From a virus: a stretch of DNA of 25,285 nucleotides. The translations under genes were made by a program, and so were the position numbers. Shown piece by piece: positions 15,355-21,137 of the stretch. The stretch lies in IMG/VR virus record IMGVR_UViG_3300005264_001571, positions 1 through 25,285 of that record, one strand, 5' to 3'. The notes below the pieces were generated by a model. It saw only the letters and a list, made by a program, of their open reading frames with translations, did not search any database and was not told where the DNA came from. Numbering within the stretch: the stretch's first letter is position 1; each line of letters begins with the position of its first letter.

Positions 15355-15498
15355 ATCACTTCTTATTTTACTAATCTCTTTTTTTGGCTCGTATTCTATA
15401 CATCTGCCTTTTTCATTAACTTCAATATAATCTAAATCACACCAACCACCTTTATTAAACTTACAATCTTTCCTCAAACATCTAATTGCCACGCCCAT
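15349..15498 (-). CDS. 49-residue four-cysteine protein, probable metal-binding
   Basis: A short gene with ATG at 15498-15496, overlapping the upstream stop as TGATG. Cysteines at residues 7, 12, 20 and 33 follow the pattern C-x4-C-x7-C-x12-C within CLRKDCKFNKGGWC and GRCIEYEP. The spacing, the G-G-W-C turn and the final C-x-x-Y-x-P resemble small Cys4 proteins seen in archaea and their mobile elements; metal binding is inferred. The start region (GTGATGGGCGTGGC) is nearly identical to that of the next gene upstream, so the beginnings of the two genes may be related by duplication. It is the last gene of the minus-strand operon. Confidence 0.72.
   Translation of the reverse strand: MGVAIRCLRKDCKFNKGGWCDLDYIEVNEKGRCIEYEPKKEISKIRSDL
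15361..15385 (+). terminator. T-rich terminator of the late operon
   Basis: TCTTATTTTACTAATCTCTT followed by five more T starts 6 bases after the last plus-strand stop. It contains a T7 run and lies inside the facing gene, giving overlapping convergent termination. Confidence 0.5.
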
Positions 15499-15689
15499 CA
15501 CACCCTCGCTAAAAATTTCTCTAAAAGCACTTTGAATATCCCTCTAACCTCATCCTCATCTGAAAATCCTTGTATTGTTCCCTTTGTCATTAGTTCGCCA
15601 TCCTCAACGTAGTAAAATTGAAAAATACTCTGCATTCTATCCCCTTCCTTCCTCTTCAAGATAAGAGCTTTCTCTTCAGCCACGCCCAT
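15498..15689 (-). CDS. Unrecognised 63-residue protein
   Basis: The ATG at 15689 follows GGAG; a GTG three bases upstream is possible. The sequence has two strands (ALILKRKEG; SIFQFYYVEDGELMTKGTI) and an acidic helix (SDEDEVRGIFKVLLEKFL). It starts MGVA like the four-cysteine gene that follows it, and its start lies inside the upstream gene, so translation is coupled along the operon. No family recognised. Confidence 0.6.
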   Translation of the reverse strand: MGVAEEKALILKRKEGDRMQSIFQFYYVEDGELMTKGTIQGFSDEDEVRGIFKVLLEKFLARV

Positions 15690-16023
15690 CACGCTCCTTT
15701 ATTATTTTATCTAACTTAACCTGTCGCTGTAAAATTCTCCTTGCAATCTGCTTTGCGAGTAAAGTATCTATGCCCCAAATCGTTATAGAGCATACATGCG
15801 TATCAAACTCATTGATAGAAATATTGACCCTCGCTAAGATAAACTCTTCACTTGTTCTTAATAAATACATCAAATCTGCCTCGTTGCTATCTCTATTGTC
15901 ATATAACTTCTTTTCAAATACTATCTCAAACTCATTAATACCTTTCTCTACAAGATATTCTTTCAAATGCTTATAAGGGGTTTTTTCAGCAGCTCCTATC
16001 CTCCAACCTGTCCTTACTTTCAT
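15676..16023 (-). CDS. Unrecognised 115-residue alpha/beta protein
   Basis: Starts at an ATG behind AAGGTGAT and overlaps the upstream stop (ATGA). The N-terminal half has a helix (YKHLKEYLVEKGI) and strand (EFEIVFEKKLYD), then a helix (EADLMYLLRTSEE), a strand pair (FILARVNISINEF; HVCSITIWGI) and a basic helix (LLAKQIARRILQRQVKLDKI). No catalytic motif is visible. Its place in a promoter-driven set of small genes suggests an early host-interaction role, which is inference only. Confidence 0.62.
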   Translation of the reverse strand: MKVRTGWRIGAAEKTPYKHLKEYLVEKGINEFEIVFEKKLYDNRDSNEADLMYLLRTSEEFILARVNISINEFDTHVCSITIWGIDTLLAKQIARRILQRQVKLDKIIKERDGRG

Positions 16024-16223
16024 ACCTTATCACCTTCCTTTTTATCTTTTTCTAGACCTAAAACGAAAGCCCGGATTTCTCTAAGCGACATAAAAATAGT
16101 ATTACTTTCTCCGTTCGTTAAAATATAAAAATAGCGCCCCTTCTTATCTTTTATCCGCTTAAGCTCGAAACCTTTTGCTTCGAGCTCTTCTTTTAAGAGT
16201 TTAAACGTCCTTCCTCTTTTCAT
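16020..16223 (-). CDS. Unrecognised small basic protein
   Basis: A 67-residue protein. The ATG at 16223 is chosen over an upstream one because it follows GGAGGTGAG and makes an ATGA overlap with the preceding gene, as elsewhere in this operon. Sequence: a helix (TFKLLKEELEAKGFEL), a strand hairpin (YFYILTNGE; TIFMSL) and a helix (LREIRAFVLGLEK). It resembles small nucleic-acid-binding or regulator-type proteins only in charge and size. No family recognised. Confidence 0.6.
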   Translation of the reverse strand: MKRGRTFKLLKEELEAKGFELKRIKDKKGRYFYILTNGESNTIFMSLREIRAFVLGLEKDKKEGDKV

Positions 16224-16756
16224 GCCCTCACCTCCTCCGAGGCCCATGGAGGAGTAAGCCACCTCTCCTTATCTTTTTCAAATTGGGCTTTCGCCCACTC
16301 GACGAAGTCCGGCGGGAGGTTATATATATATGAGTTGGGCCCTACCTTGATTAAAACATCATCCTTTTTTAGCCCTTTTTCAGCGAGATACCACTTGACT
16401 TTACTTGCCACTCTGTAACTATTTATATTATAGCCCTCCTTTTTCAGGAGAGCGGTTACCTGAGCAATAGTAAGCGGCTTAAAGCCGAGCTTTTTCGCCC
16501 TCCTCGGGTCTGATATATATTTTAGATATGATTGATAGTATTCTAATGCTCTCTTATAATATGCTTTTACGATATAGTGAGCAATGCCTTTCCTGTCCAG
16601 CCACTCTTCAAGCTCTCTTATATTTATTTCATGCAAATCTCCGAGCTCTTCCTCAATTATTTTAAGCTTATTGATTATTGCAGTTGTATATCCTGCTGGC
16701 TTCTTTCGTATGCTTTGCATGTAAAGAGAAAACGAAAAGAGTTCGCCGTTATTCAT
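16220..16756 (-). CDS. Probable DNA-binding protein with two helical domains
   Basis: A 178-residue protein with ATG at 16756. Residues ~15-75 (YTTAIINKLKIIEEELGDL, IRELEEWLDRKGIAHY, AYYKRALEYYQSYLKYI) look like the SAM-like core-binding domain of tyrosine recombinases, but no catalytic R...HxxR...Y part follows. Residues ~90-150 (KPLTIAQVTALLKKEGYNI, SYRVASKVKWYLAEKGL, VGPNSYIYNLP) have the shape of a winged helix, with a recognition-helix-like second helix. The last 25 residues are Trp-rich (FVEWAKAQFEKD, WLTPPWAS). A regulator or accessory DNA-binding protein is a reasonable guess; no named family. Confidence 0.6.
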   Translation of the reverse strand: MNNGELFSFSLYMQSIRKKPAGYTTAIINKLKIIEEELGDLHEINIRELEEWLDRKGIAHYIVKAYYKRALEYYQSYLKYISDPRRAKKLGFKPLTIAQVTALLKKEGYNINSYRVASKVKWYLAEKGLKKDDVLIKVGPNSYIYNLPPDFVEWAKAQFEKDKERWLTPPWASEEVRA

Positions 16757-16760
16757 GCTA

Positions 16761-17183
16761 TCACTCTCCTAATAGATATAAAAATAAATTTAGCCTCTTT
16801 TCGTCTATCCCTCGTCCTTCAGTAATATCCTTTAAAAATTCTCTGAATTCTTCGAATATTCTTGTTAGTTCTTTATCAAGCTCGTTAGCAGCATTCTGTA
16901 TATGCTGTGCATCGCTAAAAGTATCACTAAAACTGTCGCTTTCAGCTTCTATTTCCTCTGCTGTCTTATAAATCTCTGCTATTTTATTAAAAAACCAACT
17001 TTGCTTTTTTACTTTAGTTTTAGCGATACTTATATCTTTTAAGTTAAAATTCTGCAAGAGTACTAAAAGCTTATCCTGTAGTTCTCCTATTGCCATAGAG
17101 CCGTCGAGGTGGATTTTTACCTCGACCTCGCCATTCTCTATTAGTTCCCTTGTTACTGTTTCTATAAATTCTTTACCGTTCAT
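16761..17183 (-). CDS. Unrecognised acidic helical protein
   Basis: A 140-residue protein; the ATG follows GAGGAGGTGG and overlaps the upstream stop (ATGA). The first third has a strand pair (VEVKIHLDGSMAIG) and a helix (LQDKLLVLLQNFN). From ~residue 65 it is helical and acidic (FNKIAEIYKTAEEIEAES, AQHIQNAANELDKELTRI, FEEFREFLKDI). The very acidic, soluble character is common among small inhibitor proteins of viruses, but nothing in the sequence names a target. Confidence 0.6.
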   Translation of the reverse strand: MNGKEFIETVTRELIENGEVEVKIHLDGSMAIGELQDKLLVLLQNFNLKDISIAKTKVKKQSWFFNKIAEIYKTAEEIEAESDSFSDTFSDAQHIQNAANELDKELTRIFEEFREFLKDITEGRGIDEKRLNLFLYLLGE

Positions 17184-17353
17184 TCTTCCACCTCCTCAAA
17201 ATCTACCCCGAGAAACTCATAGCCTTCTGCCACGTATGCTTTAAGCTCCTCTCTCCACTGTTTTCTTAAGCTTTCTTTATCTGCTGCTTTTATTTCTACC
17301 ACGAACTTTTCGCCTTCAAACCCATCCCAAAACTTTAATTTTGCCTTCCACAT
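17180..17353 (-). CDS. Unrecognised 57-residue protein, first gene of a minus-strand operon
   Basis: The start at ATG 17353 is preferred because GGAGGT lies 8 bases before it. The longer frame, from ATG 17401, would begin directly against the TATA box of the promoter at 17389-17421, upstream of the expected transcript start. The protein has beta strands (WKAKLKFWDGFEGEKFVVEI) and a helix (DKESLRKQWREELKAYVAEG), then an acidic end. It resembles small ribbon or ferredoxin-like folds. No family recognised. Confidence 0.6.
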   Translation of the reverse strand: MWKAKLKFWDGFEGEKFVVEIKAADKESLRKQWREELKAYVAEGYEFLGVDFEEVEE

Positions 17354-17388
17354 TTTTCCCGACCTCCATATATATTCTTCATTTAATA

Positions 17389-17421
17389 ATTTAGCACTCA
17401 TACTATATAAACTTTTCTATT
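17389..17421 (-). promoter_or_regulatory. Archaeal promoter P1, twin of the one at 20303-20335
   Basis: Read on the minus strand: AATAGAAAAGTTTATATAG, then T, then ATGAGTGCTAAAT. AGAAAAG is BRE-like and TTTATATA is the TATA box; transcript start is expected about 25 bases downstream, near the end of the repeat. The same 33 bases occur at 20303-20335 with a single mismatch. It would drive genes from 17353 down to 15349. Confidence 0.75.
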
Positions 17422-17429
17422 CTTCCCAA

Positions 17430-17997
17430 GCTTATTATAGAGCAGAGTATTAATAATACTAAGCCGAGTTATTATTAACTCATTAGGTAAGCCTAATTTT
17501 GCAAAAATTTTGTAGTTTTTTCTCTGCAGAGAGCATATCTCAAAAAAGTTAATAATTCAGTTAATAATAGATTTTGATTATTAACTGCTTATTTTATTAT
17601 CATTATGATAATATATAATAAAGATAATAGTCATAAATTCAATTAATAATTGAGTTAATAATTAAAAAGACAGAAGTTATTATTAACGAGGCAGTTAATA
17701 ATTAAATTAATAATTAATTAATCTTATCTTATCTATCTTATCTATCTCTATTATCTAATAAGCTATTAGCTATAAGCTATATATTAGCAGCTAATTAATA
17801 ATTAATTTAATAATTAATTAATAGATATATTATATATAAGATATAGATAGAAGCTAAGCTGAAAAGTCGATATTAAATAGATAGTTAATAATTAATATAC
17901 AACATAATTGTTGTACAACAAATTTGTTATATTTTTGGTTATTTCAAGGGAGATATTATAAGAACGAGTTAATAATTAATTTAATAATTAATTAAGA
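17430..17997. repeat. AT-rich repeat region, candidate replication origin or partition site
   Basis: This is the only long gene-free stretch in the window. AGTTAATAAT occurs at 17547, 17559, 17653, 17693, 17883 and 17967 on the plus strand. It occurs inverted at 17471-17480 and 17577-17586, and with one mismatch at 17679-17688. TTAATAATTAATTTAATAAT-type runs recur at 17701, 17793 and 17971. Palindromes include 17446-17460 (AGTATTA-A-TAATACT), 17466-17481 (GAGTTATTATTAACTC) and 17521-17532 (TCTCTGCAGAGA). A TATC/TTATC microsatellite fills about 17722-17756. Clustered iterons, palindromes and low-melting DNA next to a DNA-binding protein gene are standard marks of origins or centromere-like sites; function is inferred. 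Confidence 0.65.
17898..17928. promoter_or_regulatory. Three overlapping palindromes, probable protein-binding site
   Basis: TACAACA-TAAT-TGTTGTA (17898-17915), TTGTTGTACAACAA (17908-17921, perfect) and AACAAATTTGTT (17917-17928, perfect) overlap one another. This TTGTTGTAC-type sequence is unlike the surrounding TTAATAAT repeats. Stacked inverted repeats are typical binding sites for ribbon-helix-helix dimers, and such a protein is encoded 70 bases away. Confidence 0.55.
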
Positions 17998-18771
17998 TTA
18001 AGAAGAGCGTATGAGTTTAAACACTCCTCGCCTCAGCACATCATCTTTGTGATGTTGATAAATCAGGTTCTCGGATGCTTTACGTATTATAAGCTTATCT
18101 GTCTCCTCGATTATCTCCCACTCCTTAACTGCTCCTCGGATTATTTCCTCATCGATTAGCCCGTCCTGCTGCTCAAGGAACTCCCTCATCCCGATGGCGA
18201 TGATATTTTTACTTATTAAATATTCCTCGATTAGCCCGGGCCACTCCTTGCTGGTGAGCTTGGCATTAATAAGTTTCTCCCTTATCGCCAGCTCCCGCTC
18301 TTTTTTCTCGATGTGCTCTTTTAGTGCTTTCAGCTTCGCCTCCTTTTCTTTTAATAATGCCTCCCACTCTTTTAGCTCCTGCTCTTTCTGCTTTAATCTA
18401 ACTTCTAAGATTCTTATTGTCCGCTCCTTCTTTTTGATACTGCCGTCTTTGCTTTTATATTTCGCTATATCATCGCTCATAGAGTTAAGGAGCAACGTCA
18501 TCGAGTCGAGCGTTTTCTTATATGCTTTCGCTTCCCGCTTTACCGCCCGTGCCGCAAGTTCATTCTCTTTCGCTTGTATGAGGAGAGTAGAGAGCTCTTT
18601 TTTATATTCTGCAAGAAGAGCTTTATTATCAATATTATTATTAGAAAGATAATCTTCCACTGCTTCAGTAACGAGCTGGCTAATGCTTTTCCCTGTCTTT
18701 ATTGCCATTTCTTTTAACTTTCTCTTTAGCTTTCTTTTTGTATTTATGCTCATTATAGTCATATCTTCCAT
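17998..18771 (-). CDS. Ribbon-helix-helix protein with long coiled coil, next to the origin-like region
   Basis: A 257-residue protein from the ATG behind AAGGTGG (an in-frame GTG at 18780 lies within the ribosome site). Residues ~5-45 fit a ribbon-helix-helix DNA-binding fold: a basic strand (MSINTKRKLKRKLKEMA), then GKSISQLVTEAVEDYLSN. Residues ~50-175 are one long charged coiled coil (IRILEVRLKQKEQELKEWEA, LKEHIEKKERELAIREKL). The last ~80 residues form a separate mixed domain (WPGLIEEYLISKNIIAIGMR; IDEEIIRGAVKEWEIIEETD). The gene ends at the edge of the iteron region, which it may bind. An RHH head on a coiled-coil arm suggests a partition, tethering or origin-binding role; this is inference, and no named family is recognised. 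Confidence 0.68.
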   Translation of the reverse strand: MEDMTIMSINTKRKLKRKLKEMAIKTGKSISQLVTEAVEDYLSNNNIDNKALLAEYKKELSTLLIQAKENELAARAVKREAKAYKKTLDSMTLLLNSMSDDIAKYKSKDGSIKKKERTIRILEVRLKQKEQELKEWEALLKEKEAKLKALKEHIEKKERELAIREKLINAKLTSKEWPGLIEEYLISKNIIAIGMREFLEQQDGLIDEEIIRGAVKEWEIIEETDKLIIRKASENLIYQHHKDDVLRRGVFKLIRSS

Positions 18772-18792
18772 CTCGACCACCTTTTTTATTTT

Positions 18793-18807
18793 AAAAGAAT
18801 AAAAAGA
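18793..18807 (-). terminator. T-rich terminator behind the DUF6876 gene
   Basis: On the minus strand, TTAATCTTTTTATTCTTTT follows the stop of the gene ending at 18808 and precedes the ribosome site of the RHH gene. T5 and T4 runs suggest at least partial termination. Confidence 0.4.
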
Positions 18808-19152
18808 TTAATACTCGGAAGGAAGCATTAATACTTTATCGACTAAGTAAAGCTTTTGGTATTCGAGTGGAAAGTCTGTAAAAGGTATTTCCTGCCGGAC
18901 TATCTCTGGTTCGCCTGCATCTTCTTTCATTGTTAGAATAGCTGTCCTATCTTCGTTTACCTTAAGCTCCCAGAGCTGGAAGGAGCAGTTTCTTACTTTT
19001 TCTTCGATTTGCCATGAAGCTATAGCATCAATGAGCCAGTAAGCTCCCGCCTTATCGGCGAGAAACTTAACTCCGTCTGTAAAGATTATTCCTAACGGAT
19101 GGCGATAATAATTTATTGTCCCTCCAAACTGTTCGAGCTTTTTAAGCTCCAT
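18808..19152 (-). CDS. DUF6876-like protein
   Basis: A 114-residue protein; ATG 19152 follows AAGGTGAT and overlaps the upstream gene's 3' end. The characteristic pattern is nearly complete: YYRHPLGIIFTDGVKFLADK (~16-35), GAYWLIDAIASWQIEE, FQLWELKVNED, a short DAGEPEIVRQEIPFTDFPLE, and the ending LYLVDKVLMLPSEY. I know this arrangement as DUF6876, a family of unknown function common in bacteria and mobile elements. Length matches the family. No catalytic residues are known. Its presence in an archaeal virus suggests exchange between bacterial and archaeal elements. Confidence 0.7.
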   Translation of the reverse strand: MELKKLEQFGGTINYYRHPLGIIFTDGVKFLADKAGAYWLIDAIASWQIEEKVRNCSFQLWELKVNEDRTAILTMKEDAGEPEIVRQEIPFTDFPLEYQKLYLVDKVLMLPSEY

Positions 19153-19330
19153 TCCTATCACCTTCTAATAAGCCTATAGCTTGACTGCTAATAACAAATG
19201 CTTTCCTCTGTCTAACCATTTCCTTTGCTTCTTCCTTACTTAGCTGAGCTGTAATCATTACTCCATTTTTCCACAGTTGGACTGTTTCCATTCTAATATG
19301 CTCGGGATTCATATCTAATTTTCTCTTCAT
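19142..19330 (-). CDS. Unrecognised 62-residue protein
   Basis: ATG 19330 follows GAGGTGAT. The sequence has a short basic start (MKRKLDMNPEHIRME), a strand pair (TVQLWKNGVMITAQLS) and a helix (KEEAKEMVRQRKAFVI). The gene lies between a helical unknown and the DUF6876 gene, overlapping the latter. The strand-strand-helix pattern with a basic start could bind nucleic acid, but no family is recognised. Confidence 0.55.
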   Translation of the reverse strand: MKRKLDMNPEHIRMETVQLWKNGVMITAQLSKEEAKEMVRQRKAFVISSQAIGLLEGDRNGA

Positions 19331-19349
19331 TTCTATCACCTCAAAGAAT

Positions 19350-19796
19350 TTAAAGAGAGGCTAAAGCCTCCTCAAGTTTTTTAAGCTTTTTAACAGCTTC
19401 CTCATAGTTTTTATTTGCTTCTTCAAGTGCTTTAATGAGTTCATTAATTATCCGTGGGAAGTCTTTAGCAATATTGCGTAGCACCCAGACTGGAATATCT
19501 TTAAGCTTTTCTTTATCCCTAAGCCAGATATATGTTGCGTCCTCGTGCATTTCATAGTCATACTTTATTTCAACGTATATTCCTTCCTCGTCGATATAAA
19601 GATAATAGTATGTATCTCTTGTTATGCTCTCAATAGCTCCGACTTTATATCTAAATCTAAAGCGTTCTAAGCTTTCAGGTAAAACTTTTTCTTCAAATTC
19701 TCCGAATATTTTTGCAATCCCATATCTTATCCAGCTCTGCTTTTCTGCCAGTTCCTCCATTTCTTTCCTAACAATTTCCAACTTTCCAACTTCCAT
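19350..19796 (-). CDS. Unrecognised 148-residue protein with C-terminal coiled coil
   Basis: The ATG follows GGAGGTG. N-terminal helix (MEVGKLEIVRKEMEELAEK), central strands (FRFRYKVGAIESITRDTYY; YYLYIDEEGIYVEIKYDYEM), a conserved-looking IPVWVLRNIAKDFPRII, and a C-terminal coiled coil (LIKALEEANKNYEEAVKKLK). The aromatic-rich central beta sheet with a trailing coiled coil resembles several unnamed archaeal virus proteins only in general shape. It opens a three-gene set ending with the DUF6876 gene. Function unknown. Confidence 0.6.
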   Translation of the reverse strand: MEVGKLEIVRKEMEELAEKQSWIRYGIAKIFGEFEEKVLPESLERFRFRYKVGAIESITRDTYYYLYIDEEGIYVEIKYDYEMHEDATYIWLRDKEKLKDIPVWVLRNIAKDFPRIINELIKALEEANKNYEEAVKKLKKLEEALASL

Positions 19797-19871
19797 CTTT
19801 TACACCTCCATCTTTTTGCCCTCTCATCGCCGGGCCAGCTCAATTCTTTTAGAGTCTTATTGGAAAGAGGG

Positions 19872-19877
19872 AAAAAA
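19872..19877 (-). terminator. Oligo-T terminator
   Basis: A T6 run on the minus strand (TTAATTTTTTCCC) lies 16 bases after the stop of the gene ending at 19894, separating it from the next gene, which has its own strong ribosome site. Confidence 0.4.
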
Positions 19878-19893
19878 TTAAATAGGGATAACC

Positions 19894-20271
19894 TCAAATT
19901 TCTTCTCCTTTATAGATAATAAATCCATATCCTTCAATTGTATTTCTACCATTGTATGCAATTGCGCCATCAACGTAAAGCTTTACCATGCTCCCGTAGT
20001 GGTAATAAAGATATACGCTATACGTTAGTGCTATTTTAACACTTTGTAGTTGCTTATGCTTATTATGTCTATTTATAAGCTCACTCGCAAGCTTCTGCAA
20101 CGCTTTATCAAAATCTTGTTCTTGCGTGTATTTAAGTATGTTCTGCTTTACTTTTTTTGCTACAATCTTATGCTCCTCTTTTAAAAGCTCAAAATTTTCC
20201 TTCCATGCGGCTGCTAAGTCTTGAGGGGTTATATTTCCCTCGATTTTCACATGCTCAAACCATTCAGCCAT
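19894..20271 (-). CDS. Unrecognised 125-residue protein under promoter P2
   Basis: ATG 20271 follows GAGGTGG; a GTG nine bases upstream lies within the ribosome site. The first ~75 residues are helical (ITPQDLAAAWKENFELLKEE; DFDKALQKLASELINRHNKH). The last ~50 form aromatic strands (IALTYSVYLYYHYGSMVKLY; EGYGFIIYKGEEI). It is the first, and because of the T6 run perhaps the only, gene transcribed from the promoter at 20303-20335. A single strongly promoted small gene in an early region is typical of host-takeover or anti-defence proteins; that is speculation. Confidence 0.6.
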   Translation of the reverse strand: MAEWFEHVKIEGNITPQDLAAAWKENFELLKEEHKIVAKKVKQNILKYTQEQDFDKALQKLASELINRHNKHKQLQSVKIALTYSVYLYYHYGSMVKLYVDGAIAYNGRNTIEGYGFIIYKGEEI

Positions 20272-20302
20272 CTTAACCACCTCTTTAATTTTTTTATTAT
20301 AT

Positions 20303-20335
20303 ATTTAGCACTCATCCTATATAAACTTTTCTATT
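20303..20335 (-). promoter_or_regulatory. Archaeal promoter P2, twin of the one at 17389-17421
   Basis: Minus-strand sequence AATAGAAAAGTTTATATAG, G, ATGAGTGCTAAAT: identical to P1 except one base. Expected transcript start is about 25 bases after the TATA centre, giving a short leader that carries the GAGGTGG of the gene starting at 20271. The ATG inside the repeat lies upstream of that start and is therefore not likely used. Confidence 0.75.
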
Positions 20336-20344
20336 GTTGGCTTT

Positions 20345-20350
20345 AAAAAA
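20345..20350 (-). terminator. Oligo-T terminator of the DNA-processing operon
   Basis: A T6 run on the minus strand (CTCTCTTTTTTAAAG) lies 7 bases after the stop of the Cas4-like gene and just before promoter P2. Confidence 0.5.
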
Positions 20351-20357
20351 GAGAGGA

Positions 20358-21134
20358 TTAGACGCCTCTGCAGATATGCCGGTAATCGCACATCGTGCAA
20401 GTAAAGTCGAATTTAGCGGGTGGCTCTTTCCCCTCGAGCATGGCTTTCCTCTGCCAGATTGTTTCCGCTATTGCATTTTCAAGAAGGATAATATCACCGT
20501 CCCTTATCCTCATAATCTCGGGTCTATCTCCACCTAAAAAGACGAGCTCCATTTTTAATTTTTTATTCCCATATAGCTTTTTATAAGCGAGCAGCTGAAT
20601 TATATACTCTTTTCGTGGATAGCGAGGCTTTTTCCCGCTCTTAAAATCAATTATTACGTTATCCGTTATTAAGTCGGGCCTGCCATGGAGGGTAAATCCT
20701 TCCTCTAAGTCCATAGTCATTTTTTCCTCTACCAGCCGAACCTGTTCGGGGCGGACAGTCCACCCAGCTATGAACTGTAAAAAGTTATCCCACATTCGTT
20801 TTAAATCGTTTACTAAGGAAGGGAGAGCATACTCAGGAATATTATTCTCCCTTAACTCAGCCCCGATGTCCCAATCCTTTTTAGGCTTTTCTCCCTGCAT
20901 AAGGGCTTTTATATACTGCTCTATTCTCGAATGAAGTAAAATCCCTCGTAAAGGATAGATATGTTTAGGAGCAGGCTCTATTCCTTGAGCCCGGAACCAA
21001 AGCGGCTTTTGGCAGCGGCCCAGCTCGGTTACGCTTATATTATAAAATAAAGAATAGTCGGTTGTTATTTGAGTAATATCCTCAGATTTTTTTAGCGGTT
21101 GTTCTTTAAAAGATAAAGAAGTAATAGAGCACAT
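20358..21134 (-). CDS. Cas4/RecB-like Fe-S nuclease
   Basis: A 258-residue PD-(D/E)XK nuclease. Motifs: His68 in GILLHSRIE, Asp154 in LHGRPDLI, Asp163-x-Lys165 in IIDFKSGKK, and Gln180/Tyr184 in IIQLLAYKK, which together are the RecB-family active site. Four cysteines (41 in GRCQKPLW; 246, 249 and 255 in CTMCDYRHICRG) match the iron-sulfur cluster that pins the C-terminus in Cas4 and AddB nucleases. Expected activity is single-strand DNA exonuclease or end resection. The gene closes an operon with a ligase and a probable ssDNA-binding protein, so it fits viral recombination or replication rather than CRISPR; no cas genes or CRISPR repeats are present. The start follows AAGGAGG. Confidence 0.85.
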   Translation of the reverse strand: MCSITSLSFKEQPLKKSEDITQITTDYSLFYNISVTELGRCQKPLWFRAQGIEPAPKHIYPLRGILLHSRIEQYIKALMQGEKPKKDWDIGAELRENNIPEYALPSLVNDLKRMWDNFLQFIAGWTVRPEQVRLVEEKMTMDLEEGFTLHGRPDLITDNVIIDFKSGKKPRYPRKEYIIQLLAYKKLYGNKKLKMELVFLGGDRPEIMRIRDGDIILLENAIAETIWQRKAMLEGKEPPAKFDFTCTMCDYRHICRGV

Positions 21135-21137
21135 TAC

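Noticed and set aside
16220-16756. Tyrosine recombinase (integrase)
   Set aside because: Only a vague resemblance to the core-binding domain; the catalytic Arg, His-x-x-Arg and Tyr boxes are absent, so integration cannot be claimed from this window.
17354-17401. Longer N-terminus starting at ATG 17401
   Set aside because: This ATG sits against the TATA box and is shared, without a following frame, by the twin promoter at 20303; the internal ATG with GGAGGT fits better.
17641-17997. CRISPR array
   Set aside because: The AT-rich repeats are short, irregularly spaced and occur in both orientations, without uniform spacers; the Cas4-like gene has no cas neighbours.
18194-18652. Plus-strand 152-residue Ser/Phe-rich frame opposite the RHH/coiled-coil gene
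   Set aside because: Classic shadow of a Lys/Glu-rich coiled coil; hydrophobic runs arise from the antisense of GAG/AAG codons, so it is not a membrane protein.
19797-19893. Small gene or RNA between 19797 and 19893
   Set aside because: Only a nine-codon frame and a T6 terminator are visible; no stable fold or promoter was evident by eye.
20358-21134. Cas4 as part of CRISPR adaptation
   Set aside because: No cas1, cas2 or array in the window; the operon partners are a ligase and a probable ssDNA-binding protein, pointing to viral DNA processing.
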